Source: Castellaniella denitrificans (GTDB lineage Bacteria > Pseudomonadota > Gammaproteobacteria > Burkholderiales > Burkholderiaceae_B). From it: a DNA stretch of 64,000 nucleotides. Below the pieces are notes generated by a model. It searched no databases. It had not been told where the DNA came from and worked only from the letters and a program-made list of their open reading frames with translations. The stretch is from positions 248,001 to 312,000 of the forward strand of contig NZ_JBHSEZ010000029.1 in assembly GCF_042653765.1 (NCBI RefSeq), in the 5' to 3' direction. Below, piece by piece: positions 14,800-23,605 of the stretch (its first letter is position 1; each line of letters begins with the position of its first letter). The position numbers and the translations under genes were made by a program.

Positions 14800-17385
14800 T
14801 CAGGCGTCGACCGTGCTGGCCACCGCCGTGAAGTCCTCGATCTGGTCGAAGTTCATGTAGCGGTAGATGTTTTCGCTGTCCTTGGCCAGCAGGCCCATGG
14901 CCTCGAGGTATTCCTCGCGCGTGGGGATGCGGCCCAGGCCGGAGCAGATCGCCGCCATTTCGGCCGAGCCCAGGAACACGTTGGAGTTCTTGCCCAGGCG
15001 GTTGGGGAAGTTGCGCGTGCTGGTCGAGAACACCGTGGCGCCCTCGCGCACCTGGGCCTGGTTGCCCATGCACAGCGAGCAGCCCGGCATTTCCATGCGC
15101 GCGCCGGCCGTGCCGAAGGTGCCGTAGTGGCCTTCCTTGGTCAGTTCGCCGGCGTCCATCTTGGTGGGCGGGGCGACCCAGAGCTTGGAGGGCAGGTCGC
15201 GCTTGCCCTTGAGCAGCGTGGCGGCGGCGCGGAAGTGGCCGATGTTGGTCATGCAGCTGCCGATGAAGACCTCGTCGATGGCGGTGCCGGCCACGTCGGA
15301 CAGCGTCTTGACGTCGTCCGGGTCGTTCGGGCAGGCCACGATGGGTTCCTTGATGTCGGCCAGGTCGATGTCGATCACCGCCGCGTATTCGGCGTCGGCG
15401 TCGGGCTCGACCAGCTGCGGGTTCGCCAGCCAGGCTTCCATGTTCTTGATGCGGCGCGCCAGCGTGCGGGCGTCCTGGTAGCCGTTGGCGATCATCCACT
15501 TGAGCAGCGTGATGTTGCTGTTCAGGTATTCGATGATCGGTTCCTTGTTCAGGCGCACGGTGCAGGCGGCGGCGGAGCGCTCGGCCGAGGCGTCGGACAG
15601 CTCGAAGGCCTGTTCGATCTTCAGGTCCGGCAGCCCTTCGATTTCGAGGATGCGGCCGGAGAAGATGTTCTTCTTGCCCTTCTTTTCGACGGTCAGCAGG
15701 CCCTGCTTGATCGCGTACAGCGGGATCGCGTTGACCAGGTCGCGCAGCGTGACGCCGGGCTGCATTTCGCCCTTGAAGCGCACCAGCACGGATTCGGGCA
15801 TGTCCAGCGGCATCACGCCGGTGGCCGCCGCGAAGGCGACCAGGCCGGAGCCGGCCGGGAAGCTGATGCCGATCGGGAAGCGGGTGTGCGAGTCGCCGCC
15901 GGTACCGACCGTGTCGGGCAGTAGCATGCGGTTCAGCCACGAGTGGATGATGCCGTCGCCCGGGCGCAGCGCCACGCCGCCGCGCGTGCTGATGAAGGCG
16001 GGCAGTTCATGGTGGGTCTTGACGTCCACGGGCTTGGGGTAGGCGGCGGTGTGGCAGAAGGACTGCATCACCAGGTCGGCCGAGAAGCCCACGCAGGCCA
16101 GGTCCTTCAGTTCGTCGCGGGTCATGGGGCCGGTGGTGTCCTGGCTGCCGACCGAGGTCATGCGCGGCTCGCAGTAGGTGCCGGGACGCACGCCTTGGCC
16201 TTCCGGCAGGCCGCAGGCGCGGCCGACCAGCTTCTGCGCCAGGGAATAGCCCTTGCCGCTGTCGGCGGGGGCCTCGGGCAGGCGGAACAGGGTCGTGGGC
16301 GGCAGGCCCAGCGCGGCGCGGGCCTTGGCCGTCAGGCCGCGGCCGATGATCAGCGGGATGCGGCCGCCGGCGCGGACTTCGTCCAGCAGCACGTCGGACT
16401 TGAGCTGGAATTCGGAGATCACCTGGCCGTTCTTCAGCGCCTTGCCTTCGTAGGGGCGCAGTTCGATGACGTCGCCCATGTTCATGGCGGACACGTCCAG
16501 TTCGATCGGCAGGGCGCCGGAGTCTTCCATGGTGTTGTAGAAGATCGGGGCGATCTTGCCCCCCAGACAGACGCCGCCGAAGCGCTTGTTGGGCACGAAG
16601 GGGATGTCCTCGCCGGTGTGCCAGATGACGGAATTGGTGGCCGACTTGCGCGAGGAACCGGTGCCGACCACGTCGCCGACGTAGGCGACCAGATGGCCCT
16701 TGGCCTTGAGTTCGTTCAGCAGCTTGATCGGACCGACCTGGCCGGGGGCGTCGGGCGTGATGCCGTCGCGCGGGTTCTTCAGCATCGCCAGCGCGTGCAG
16801 CGGGATGTCCGGGCGGCTCCAGGCGTCGGGGGCGGGCGACAGGTCGTCGGTGTTGGTCTCGCCGGTGACCTTGAACACGGTCAGGGTCATGCTCTGCGGG
16901 ACTTCGGGGCGGCTGGTGAACCATTCGGCGTCGGCCCAGCTTTGCAGCACGGCCTGAGCTTGGGCGTTGCCGGCCTTGGCCTTTTCCTCGATGTCGTGGA
17001 AGGCGTCGAAGACCAGCAGGGTCTTTTTCAGGCCCTCGGCGGCGACCGGCGCCAGGTCGGCGTGGTCCAGCAACTCGATCAGGGCGCTGATGTTGAAGCC
17101 GCCCAGCATGGTGCCCAGCAGCTCGGTGGCGCGGCGGGCGTCGATCAGGGGGCAGGATTCCTTGCCCAGCGCGACGGCGGCCAGGTAGGAGGCCTTGACC
17201 TGAGCGGCGTCGTCCACGCCGGCGGGAACGCGGTGCGTGAACAGATCCAGCAGGAATTCGGCTTCGCCGGCGGGCGGGTTTTTCAGCAGTTCGATCAGGT
17301 CGGCCGTCTGCTTGGCCGTCAGGGGAAGCGGCGGGATGCCGATCGCCTCGCGGGCGGCGGCTTCGGTGCGGTAGGATTCCAGCAT
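14800..17385 (-). CDS. acnB: Aconitate hydratase B
   Basis: Bifunctional aconitase/2-methylisocitrate dehydratase of the AcnB type, interconverting citrate and isocitrate in the TCA cycle. With prpBCD nearby it may also supply the missing AcnD-type or hydratase step of the methylcitrate cycle. The 861-residue length is typical. AcnB order is clear: N-terminal HEAT-like domain, swivel domain, then the catalytic domains; the cluster ligands are in SCMTNIGHFRAA and GCSLCMGNQAQV. The start MLESYRTEAAARE at 17385 is standard. A 21-bp palindromic operator shared with the mdh/gntR region lies 71 bp upstream. Confidence 0.97.
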   Translation of the reverse strand: MLESYRTEAAAREAIGIPPLPLTAKQTADLIELLKNPPAGEAEFLLDLFTHRVPAGVDDAAQVKASYLAAVALGKESCPLIDARRATELLGTMLGGFNISALIELLDHADLAPVAAEGLKKTLLVFDAFHDIEEKAKAGNAQAQAVLQSWADAEWFTSRPEVPQSMTLTVFKVTGETNTDDLSPAPDAWSRPDIPLHALAMLKNPRDGITPDAPGQVGPIKLLNELKAKGHLVAYVGDVVGTGSSRKSATNSVIWHTGEDIPFVPNKRFGGVCLGGKIAPIFYNTMEDSGALPIELDVSAMNMGDVIELRPYEGKALKNGQVISEFQLKSDVLLDEVRAGGRIPLIIGRGLTAKARAALGLPPTTLFRLPEAPADSGKGYSLAQKLVGRACGLPEGQGVRPGTYCEPRMTSVGSQDTTGPMTRDELKDLACVGFSADLVMQSFCHTAAYPKPVDVKTHHELPAFISTRGGVALRPGDGIIHSWLNRMLLPDTVGTGGDSHTRFPIGISFPAGSGLVAFAAATGVMPLDMPESVLVRFKGEMQPGVTLRDLVNAIPLYAIKQGLLTVEKKGKKNIFSGRILEIEGLPDLKIEQAFELSDASAERSAAACTVRLNKEPIIEYLNSNITLLKWMIANGYQDARTLARRIKNMEAWLANPQLVEPDADAEYAAVIDIDLADIKEPIVACPNDPDDVKTLSDVAGTAIDEVFIGSCMTNIGHFRAAATLLKGKRDLPSKLWVAPPTKMDAGELTKEGHYGTFGTAGARMEMPGCSLCMGNQAQVREGATVFSTSTRNFPNRLGKNSNVFLGSAEMAAICSGLGRIPTREEYLEAMGLLAKDSENIYRYMNFDQIEDFTAVASTVDA

Positions 17386-17455
17386 GGAGTGATGCCCCAG
17401 GAGAGAGGGTTGGAGAACGGCCCATTTTACCGGCAAGCCCGGGGATCAGGCAATA

Positions 17456-17476
17456 GTCTTATATAAGACATAAGAC
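17456..17476 (-). promoter_or_regulatory. GntR-type operator upstream of acnB
   Basis: On the minus strand the 21 bases read GTCTTAT, G, TCTTATATAAGAC. The same 21 bases, with a single change at the middle of the first half (A for G), occur at 23606-23626 between mdh and the gntR gene. The core TCTTATATAAGA is a perfect palindrome. The site lies 71-91 bp before the acnB ATG. The likely binding protein is the GntR regulator at 23715. Confidence 0.75.
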
Positions 17477-17504
17477 CAGCCGCCCGAGCGGCTGTTTTCG
17501 TTTT
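17477..17504. terminator. Hairpin with T-run between ompW and acnB
   Basis: CAGCCGC, CCGA, GCGGCTG is a 7-bp stem with a 4-nt loop followed on the plus strand by TTTTCGTTTT. It has the form of an intrinsic terminator in the plus direction, where no gene ends. On the minus strand it could terminate ompW, followed by GTCTTATGTCTTAT, which is only moderately T-rich. It abuts the acnB operator. Confidence 0.45.
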
Positions 17505-17562
17505 CCCTTTCCTGGAGGCGGGCCGGGCGGTGCCCGGCCCTGGTGGGGGCTCCGAAATCCAC

Positions 17563-18195
17563 TCAGAAGCGGTAGCCGACCCCGACGGTGGCGACCCAGG
17601 GGTTGATCTTGGTCTTGCCGATGTCCACGCCGTTCAGGTGGACGGTGGAGCGGATGTCGATGTAGCGCAGGTCGGCGTTCAGGAACCAGCGGTCGTTGAG
17701 CTTGTAGTCCACGCCGACCTGGGCGGCGACGCCCCAGGAATCGTCCAGGCTGAGATCGCTGCCCGACAGCGCGCCCCGGGTCTTGGTGTCGAAGAAGGTC
17801 GTGTAGTTCAGCCCCACGCCCACGTAGGGCTGGAAGGTGGCGTCCGGCAGGAAGTGCCATTGCAGGCTGAGGGTCGGCGGCAGGTGCTGGGTCGAGCCGA
17901 TCTTGCCCATGCCGTCGGCGTTGATGGTGTGCTTGAAGGGATAGGCGCCCAGCAGTTCGATGCCGATGTTGCGCGTGGCCATGTAGGTCAGGGTGAAGCT
18001 GGGACGGGTGCTGCCGTCGATGTCCAGGTTGACGGTGCCGTTGGCCACGGTGCCGTTGTCGGACTTGGGCTCGACGTGCGTGACGCCGACCTTCAGCAGG
18101 ATGTCGCCCGCTTCGTGAGCCAGCGCGGGACCGGCGGCGATCGAGCCGGCTGCCAATGCGCAGGCGAGGACGGTTTGACGGAGGCGGAATGCCAT
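17563..18195 (-). CDS. ompW: OmpW family outer-membrane protein
   Basis: Eight-stranded outer-membrane beta-barrel of 210 residues. A signal peptide ends near ALA-HEAGD (residues 25-27). The mature protein has the OmpW pattern: DILLKVGVTHVEPKSDNG, LTYMATRNIGIELLGAYPFKH, LPPTLSLQWHF, FQPYVGVGLNYT, and the C-terminal GVGYRF ending in aromatic Phe. OmpW family members take up small hydrophobic molecules and are often induced under oxygen limitation. An FNR-type box upstream agrees with that. Confidence 0.93.
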   Translation of the reverse strand: MAFRLRQTVLACALAAGSIAAGPALAHEAGDILLKVGVTHVEPKSDNGTVANGTVNLDIDGSTRPSFTLTYMATRNIGIELLGAYPFKHTINADGMGKIGSTQHLPPTLSLQWHFLPDATFQPYVGVGLNYTTFFDTKTRGALSGSDLSLDDSWGVAAQVGVDYKLNDRWFLNADLRYIDIRSTVHLNGVDIGKTKINPWVATVGVGYRF

Positions 18196-18234
18196 GAGGA
18201 TCTCCCTACTAATGGTGTGGTTATGGAAGATCCT

Positions 18235-18276
18235 ATTGTGTCGGAAGGCGCGCGCAGGCTACTTAATCCTGATCAA
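18235..18276 (-). promoter_or_regulatory. FNR-type box and -10 of the ompW promoter
   Basis: On the minus strand TTGATCAGGATTAA (18263-18276) matches TTGAT-N4-ATCAA in 9 of 10 positions. Exactly 22 bp downstream lies CACAAT (18235-18240), a 4/6 match to a -10 element, which is class II FNR promoter spacing. The site is 68 bp before the ompW ATG. ompW is a known FNR/Anr target in several proteobacteria. Confidence 0.75.
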
Positions 18277-18382
18277 GGAAACCGCACTTTCACTTCTTTG
18301 TTAGCGTTTTTTTGCGCGTACGGAACTCGCGCGCGGAGGCCATGCTCCGCGCGCGGCCGGTGTATCCGGTCCGTCGGAGCGG

Positions 18383-18679
18383 TCAGTCGACCAGGTCCTG
18401 GTATTCCGGATGCCGCCGTACGAAGGCCGCCACGTACGAGCACAGCGGCCGGACCCGCCAGCCGCGCGCGCGGGCCGTGTCCAGCCCGGCGCGCACCAGG
18501 TCCGCGGCGATGCCGCGCCCGCCCACGGCGGCCGGCACCCCCGTGTGCGTGAACGACGCGACCGCGCCGTCCAGCGTGTAGTCCAGCACGCAGGCGTGGC
18601 CGTCCTCCGTCCATTCGAAACGGCGGGCGGCCTCGTCGTGGCGGATGGCCCGGGCGGGAGCGGGGGCCTCAGATGACAT
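18383..18679 (-). CDS. Small GNAT-type N-acetyltransferase
   Basis: Minimal GCN5-related acetyltransferase of 98 residues (COG2388/YjdJ type). The fold core is visible: VLDYTLDGAVASFTHTGVP, then the acetyl-CoA loop AVGGRGIAADLVRAGLDTAR, and WRVRPLCSYVAAFVRRHPEY. Its start codon lies 11 bp inside the 3' end of prpD, so it is translationally coupled to the methylcitrate operon. Substrate is unknown; the position in the propionate operon may be meaningful, since propionyl-CoA metabolism interacts with protein acylation, but that is speculation. Confidence 0.85.
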   Translation of the reverse strand: MSSEAPAPARAIRHDEAARRFEWTEDGHACVLDYTLDGAVASFTHTGVPAAVGGRGIAADLVRAGLDTARARGWRVRPLCSYVAAFVRRHPEYQDLVD

Positions 18680-20120
18680 ACAGGTCCACGTATTCGTGCA
18701 CCGGCATGGCTTCCAGCGTGGCCTGGTCCAGCGACGCGTCCAGGATGCGCTGCTGCTGGCGGGCCGGGAACTGGCGCGCCAGGTTGCGGCGGAACTTGGC
18801 TTCCAGCAGCGGGATGCCGTCCTTGCGGCGGCGCTTGTGGCCGATCGGGTATTCGCAGACGATCTCGTCGAGCTTCGTGCCGTCCGTGAATTCGACCGTC
18901 AGCGCGTTGGCGATGGATCGCTTGTCCGGGTCGTGGTAGTCGGCGGTGAAGGCCGGGTCTTCCACGCACGTCATCTTGTCGCGCAGCGCATCGATGCGCG
19001 GATCGGCGGCCACGCCGTCCTCGTAGTCCGAGGCGGTCAGGCGGCCGAACAGGATGGGCACGGCCACCATGTACTGGATGCAGTGGTCGCGGTCGGCGGG
19101 GTTGTTCAGCGGGCCCTTCTTGTCGATGATGCGGATGCAGGCCTCGTGCGTGCGGATCGTGATCTTCTTGATGTCGGCGTCGGTCTTGCCCAGGGACTTG
19201 AGCTTTTCATGGATCTGCATGGCGCATTCCACCGCGGTCTGCGAGTGGAATTCGGCCGGGAAGGAGATCTTGAACAGCACGTTCTCCATCACGTAGGAGC
19301 CGTAGGGGCGCTGGAACTTGAAGGGCTGGCCCTTGAAGAGCACGTCGTAGAAGCCCCACACCGGCGCGGTCAGCACCGACGGATAGCCCATTTCACCGGT
19401 GCGGGCCATCAGGGCCAGGCGCACCGCGCGGCTGGTGGCGTCGCCCGCCGCCCAGGACTTGCGGCTGCCGGTGTTCGGCGCGTGGCGGTAGGTGCGCAGG
19501 CTCTGGCCGTCCACCCAGGCCAGGGACACGGCGTTGATGGTTTCCTCGCGCGACAGGCCGAGCATCTGCGAGACCACGGCGGTGGAGGCGACCTTCACCA
19601 GCACCACGTGGTCCAGGCCGACCTTGTTGAAGGAGTTTTCCAGCGCGATGCAGCCCTGGATCTCGTGGGCCTTGATCATGCCTTCGAGCACCGCGCGCAT
19701 GGTCAGGGGCTTTTTGCCGGCGGCCACAGCGTTGCGCGACAGCCAGTCGGCCACGGCCAGGATGCCGCCGAGGTTGTCGGACGGATGGCCCCATTCGGCG
19801 GCCAGCCAGGTGTCGTTGAAGTCCAGCCAGCGGATCATGCAGCCGATGTTGAAGGCGGCCTGCACCGGGTCGAGCTGGAATTGCGTGCCGGGGACCTTGG
19901 CGCCGTTGGGCACGACGGTGCCGGGCACGATGGGGCCCATCAGTTTGCGGCAGGCCGGGTATTCCAGGGCTTCGAGGCCGCATCCCAGGGTGTCGATCAG
20001 GCAGTTGCGGGCGGTCTCCAGCGCCAGGGCGCTGTCGATCTTGTAGTCGAGGACGTAGTCGACGATGTCCACCAGGACCTGGTCGGGTTGGGGGCGAACG
20101 TTGGAAATTGGAGCGGACAT
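18669..20120 (-). CDS. prpD: 2-methylcitrate dehydratase PrpD
   Basis: Cofactor-free dehydratase that converts 2-methylcitrate to 2-methyl-cis-aconitate in the methylcitrate cycle of propionyl-CoA oxidation. The 483 residues match PrpD of E. coli and Salmonella. Typical segments: LETARNCLIDTLGCGLEALE, IRWLDFNDTWLAAEWGHPSD, RTYRHAPNTGSRKSWAAGDA, and FKISFPAEFHSQTAVECAM. The gene is third in the order prpB-prpC-prpD, with the GNAT gene overlapping its end. Confidence 0.96.
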   Translation of the reverse strand: MSAPISNVRPQPDQVLVDIVDYVLDYKIDSALALETARNCLIDTLGCGLEALEYPACRKLMGPIVPGTVVPNGAKVPGTQFQLDPVQAAFNIGCMIRWLDFNDTWLAAEWGHPSDNLGGILAVADWLSRNAVAAGKKPLTMRAVLEGMIKAHEIQGCIALENSFNKVGLDHVVLVKVASTAVVSQMLGLSREETINAVSLAWVDGQSLRTYRHAPNTGSRKSWAAGDATSRAVRLALMARTGEMGYPSVLTAPVWGFYDVLFKGQPFKFQRPYGSYVMENVLFKISFPAEFHSQTAVECAMQIHEKLKSLGKTDADIKKITIRTHEACIRIIDKKGPLNNPADRDHCIQYMVAVPILFGRLTASDYEDGVAADPRIDALRDKMTCVEDPAFTADYHDPDKRSIANALTVEFTDGTKLDEIVCEYPIGHKRRRKDGIPLLEAKFRRNLARQFPARQQQRILDASLDQATLEAMPVHEYVDLYVI

Positions 20121-20145
20121 GGGTGTTCCTGAAGAGAAGTGCGGC

Positions 20146-21384
20146 TTACTTGCGCTTGGCCAGGGGGACGAACTTGCGGTCTTCCGGACCGACGTAGTTG
20201 GCCGTCGGGCGGATGATCTTGTTGTCGATGCGCTGTTCGATGATGTGCGCCGACCAGCCGGCCGTGCGGGCGATCACGAACAGGGGGGTGAACATGGCGG
20301 TGGGCACGCCCATCATGTGGTAGGACACGGCCGAGAACCAGTCCAGGTTGGGGAACATCTTCTTGGCGTCCCACATCACGGATTCCAGGCGTTCGGCGAT
20401 GTCGAACATCTTCATCGAGCCGGCCGACTTGGACAGGCTCTTGGCGACGGCCTTGATGACCTTGTTGCGGGGATCCGAAACCGTGTAGACGGGGTGGCCG
20501 AAGCCGATCACGACCTCCTTGGCCTCGACGCGGCGGCGGATGTCGGCCTCGGCCTCGTCCGGGGTGTCGTAGCGCTTCTGGATCTCGAAGGCGACCTCGT
20601 TGGCGCCGCCGTGCTTCGGACCGCGCAGCGCGCCGATGGCGCCGGTGATGGCCGAATACATGTCCGAGCCCGTGCCGGCGATCACGCGGCCGGTGAAGGT
20701 CGAGGCGTTGAATTCATGTTCCGCGTACAGGATCAGCGAGGTGTGCATGGCGCGGACCCATTCGTCGGACGGGGTCTCGCCGTGCAGCAGGTGCAGGAAA
20801 TGGCCGCCGATGCTGTCGTCGTCGGTCTCGACGCTGATGACGCGGCCGTTGTGGCTGTAGTGGTACCAGTAGAGCAGGGCGGAGCCCAGGCTGGCCATCA
20901 GGCGGTCGGCGATGTCGCGCGCGTCGGGCAGGTTGTGGTCGTCCTTCTCGGGCAGCACGCAGCCCAGCACCGAGGCGGCCGTGCGCATCACGTCCATGGG
21001 ATGGCTGGCGGCGGGCAGGGCCTCCAGGGCCACCTGGACCTGGGCGGGCAGGCCGCGCAGGCGGCGCAGCTTTTCCTTGTAGGCCTTCAGTTCGGCCGGG
21101 GTCGGCAGCTTGCCGTGGATCAGCAGGTGGGCGACTTCCTCGAATTCGCAGGTGTCGGCAATGTCCAGGATGTCGTAGCCGCGGTAGTGCAGGTCGTTGC
21201 CGCTGCGGCCCACCGTGCACAGCGCGGTGTTGCCCGCGACGATGCCCGACAGGGCCACGGACTTCTTGGGCTTGGGGCCGGCGGGCGCGGCGGCGGGGGC
21301 CGGCGCCTGGGCGACGGGCGCCTTGGGCGCGGCGGCCTTGCGGGCGGTGGTCTTCCGGGCTGCGGGGGTGTTCTTGGTCGCCAT
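20146..21384 (-). CDS. prpC: 2-methylcitrate synthase PrpC with Ala/Lys/Pro-rich N-terminal extension
   Basis: Citrate-synthase-fold enzyme condensing propionyl-CoA with oxaloacetate. From residue 42 (SVALSGIVAGNTALCTVGRS) it is a normal PrpC with the catalytic His motifs GPKHGGANE and IGFGHPVYT, and the Asp motif FPNLDWFSA. The first 41 residues are an unusual low-complexity stretch of Ala, Lys, Arg, Thr and Pro, like the tails of histone-like or phasin proteins. A good ribosome site (AAGGAGA) precedes the ATG at 21384, so the extension is probably translated. A shorter start near SVALSG has no ATG or GTG in a good position. Confidence 0.95.
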   Translation of the reverse strand: MATKNTPAARKTTARKAAAPKAPVAQAPAPAAAPAGPKPKKSVALSGIVAGNTALCTVGRSGNDLHYRGYDILDIADTCEFEEVAHLLIHGKLPTPAELKAYKEKLRRLRGLPAQVQVALEALPAASHPMDVMRTAASVLGCVLPEKDDHNLPDARDIADRLMASLGSALLYWYHYSHNGRVISVETDDDSIGGHFLHLLHGETPSDEWVRAMHTSLILYAEHEFNASTFTGRVIAGTGSDMYSAITGAIGALRGPKHGGANEVAFEIQKRYDTPDEAEADIRRRVEAKEVVIGFGHPVYTVSDPRNKVIKAVAKSLSKSAGSMKMFDIAERLESVMWDAKKMFPNLDWFSAVSYHMMGVPTAMFTPLFVIARTAGWSAHIIEQRIDNKIIRPTANYVGPEDRKFVPLAKRK

Positions 21385-21437
21385 CAGGAGTCTCCTTGAG
21401 CGTGAGTGACGGATTGCGGTTCGGAGGCGGGTCCCGG

Positions 21438-22337
21438 TCAGGACGCCTTGTTCTTGCCCTGCCGGAACAGGGCGTCGAGCTGGTCTTCGTAGCGGTGGTA
21501 GCCGATCCGGTCGTAGAGCTCTTCGCGCGTCTGCATCAGGTCGAGCACCCGGTGCTGGTGGCCGTCGCGGCGGATGGCTTCATAGACGGTCTCGGCAGCC
21601 TTGTTCATGGCGCGGAAGGCCGACAGGGGGTAGAGCACGATGCCCACGCCCGCGCCCTTGAGTTCTTCGACCGTGAACAGCGGCGTCTTGCCGAATTCGG
21701 TGATGTTCGCCAGCACGGGGACGTTCAGGCTGCTGGAGAATTTCCGGTAGGTGTCCAGGTCGTAGGACGCTTCCGCGAAGATCGCGTCGGCGCCGGCCTC
21801 GACGCAGGCGTGCGCGCGCTCCAGGGCCGCGTCCACGCCGCTGACGGCGATCGCGTCGGTGCGCGCGATGACGTAGAAGTCGCTGTCGGTGCGGGCGTCG
21901 ACGGCGGCCTTCACGCGGTCGGCCATTTCCTCGGTGCTGACGATTTCTTTGCCGGGCCGGTGGCCGCAGCGCTTGGCGCCGACCTGGTCCTCGATGTGGC
22001 AGCCGGCGGCGCCGAACTTGGTCAGGGACTTGACGGTGCGGGCGATGTTGAAGGCTGACGGCCCGAAGCCGGTGTCGATGTCCACCAGCAGCGGCAGGTC
22101 GCAGACGTCGGTGATGCGGCGCACGTCGGTCAGGACGTCGTCGAGCGTGTTGATGCCCAGGTCGGGCAGGCCGAGCGAGCCGGCGGCCACGCCGCCGCCC
22201 GACAGGTAGATGGTCCGGTAGCCAGCGCGCTGGGCCAGCAGGGCGTGATTGGCGTTGATGGCCCCGACGATCTGCAGGGGGGATTCTTCGATCAGGGCCT
22301 GGCGCAGCAGGGCGCCTGGAGAGGCGGGACGGGTCAT
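21438..22337 (-). CDS. prpB: 2-methylisocitrate lyase PrpB
   Basis: Isocitrate-lyase-superfamily enzyme cleaving 2-methylisocitrate to pyruvate and succinate, last step of the methylcitrate cycle. The 299-residue protein shows the TIM-barrel features: YLSGGGVAAGSLGLPDLG, the Mg-binding DIDTGFG, and the catalytic loop KRCGHRPGKE with the active Cys. It is first in the prpBCD operon. No prpR activator gene accompanies the operon, unlike in enterics. The 189-bp gap to mdh contains a GC-rich 7-bp hairpin (22393-22410) and no obvious operator. Confidence 0.96.
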   Translation of the reverse strand: MTRPASPGALLRQALIEESPLQIVGAINANHALLAQRAGYRTIYLSGGGVAAGSLGLPDLGINTLDDVLTDVRRITDVCDLPLLVDIDTGFGPSAFNIARTVKSLTKFGAAGCHIEDQVGAKRCGHRPGKEIVSTEEMADRVKAAVDARTDSDFYVIARTDAIAVSGVDAALERAHACVEAGADAIFAEASYDLDTYRKFSSSLNVPVLANITEFGKTPLFTVEELKGAGVGIVLYPLSAFRAMNKAAETVYEAIRRDGHQHRVLDLMQTREELYDRIGYHRYEDQLDALFRQGKNKAS

Positions 22338-22526
22338 GATGGACGCTCCGGTGGGCCGCCGGCGCCCGGCGTGCCCGGATTCGCGGCAGCATGCGCCCCG
22401 TGCGGGGCGCGATTCCGGTCGACGGCAGGGGCATTCTGGCCGCGAAGGGCCGGGCTGTCTGTCATCGGCCGGACATTCGGCGGCGGGCGCGGCGGCCTCG
22501 CGGGCGCGCGCCTGCCGTCTTCTGGC

Positions 22527-23516
22527 TTACTTCAGCAGTTCGGCGATGCCGTCGCGCTCTTCGAGCAGTTCCTTCAGGGTGAAGTCCATGCGCTCGCGCG
22601 AGAAGGCGTCGATCTCCAGGCCGGCGACGCGGGTGTATTCGCCGTTGGCCGTGGTGACCGGCACGCCGTAGATGATGCCTTCGGGGATGCCGTAGGAACC
22701 GTCGGAGGGCACGCCCATGGTGACCCACTTGCCGTTGGAACCCAGCACCCAGTCGTGGATGTGGTCGATGGCGGCGTTGGCGGCCGAGGCGGCTGAGGAC
22801 AGGCCGCGCGCGGCGATGATGGCCGCGCCGCGCTTGCCGACGGTGGGGATGAAGGTGTCGGCGATCCAGGCGGGATCGTTGATCAGGGCCTGGACGGACT
22901 GGCCGCCGATGGTGGCGAAGCGCGTGTCCGGATACATGGTGGGCGAGTGGTTGCCCCACACGATCAGCTTCTCGATGTCGGCCACGGCCTTGCTGGTCTT
23001 GGCGGCGATCTGCGACAGCGCGCGGTTGTGATCCAGGCGCAGCATGGCGGTGAAGTTCTTGGCCGGCAGGTCCGGGGCGGACTTCATGGCGATGTAGGCG
23101 TTGGTGTTGGCCGGGTTGCCGACCACCAGCACCTTGACGTCGCGGCTGGCGACTTCGTTCAGGGCCTTGCCCTGGGCGGTGAAGATCTGGGCGTTGACGT
23201 GCAGCAGGTCCTTGCGCTCCATGCCAGGGCCGCGCGGACGGGCGCCGACCAGCAGGGCGATGTCCGCGTCCTTGAAGGCGGTGCGCGGGTCGCTGTGGGC
23301 GCTCATGCCGGCCAGCAGCGGGAAGGCGCAGTCGTCCAGTTCCATCATCACGCCCTGCAGGGCCTTCTGGGCCTTTTCATCGGGGATTTCGAGCAGCTGC
23401 AGGATGACGGGCTGGTCCTTGCCGAGCATTTCGCCCGAGGCGATGCGGAACAGCAGGGCATAGCCGATCTGGCCGGCGGCGCCGGTGACCGCGACGCGCA
23501 TGGCGGGTTTGGACAT
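22527..23516 (-). CDS. mdh: Malate dehydrogenase
   Basis: NAD-dependent malate dehydrogenase of the type common in Burkholderiales (329 residues, related to cytosolic eukaryotic MDH). Rossmann motif VAVTGAAGQIGYALLFRIA at residues 8-26; ALLVGARPRGPGMERKDLL with the substrate Arg residues; VVGNPANTNAYI; active-site LDHNRA and VWGNHSPTMYPD with the catalytic His. The start chosen is ATG at 23516, preceded by GGAGAATCACC; the frame extends upstream to 23603 but without family similarity. It diverges from the gntR gene over a region with a 21-bp operator. Confidence 0.96.
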   Translation of the reverse strand: MSKPAMRVAVTGAAGQIGYALLFRIASGEMLGKDQPVILQLLEIPDEKAQKALQGVMMELDDCAFPLLAGMSAHSDPRTAFKDADIALLVGARPRGPGMERKDLLHVNAQIFTAQGKALNEVASRDVKVLVVGNPANTNAYIAMKSAPDLPAKNFTAMLRLDHNRALSQIAAKTSKAVADIEKLIVWGNHSPTMYPDTRFATIGGQSVQALINDPAWIADTFIPTVGKRGAAIIAARGLSSAASAANAAIDHIHDWVLGSNGKWVTMGVPSDGSYGIPEGIIYGVPVTTANGEYTRVAGLEIDAFSRERMDFTLKELLEERDGIAELLK

Positions 23517-23605
23517 GGTGATTCTCCGATAGAGTGAGAGGATATCCGGGGAGGGTGTTCGAAATTGCGGAAAAGAGTAGTGTATTTCATCGGTCAGCGT
23601 CAAGA

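Noticed and set aside
13493..15940. Single 815-codon frame joining DUF2863 and part of acnB
   Set aside because: The upstream part is an out-of-frame reading of acnB; the DUF2863 protein begins at the ATG at 14695, after the acnB terminator.
22393..22410. GC-rich hairpin after mdh as terminator
   Set aside because: Seven-bp stem GCGCCCC/GGGGCGC has no T-run on either strand; left as an unexplained small hairpin.
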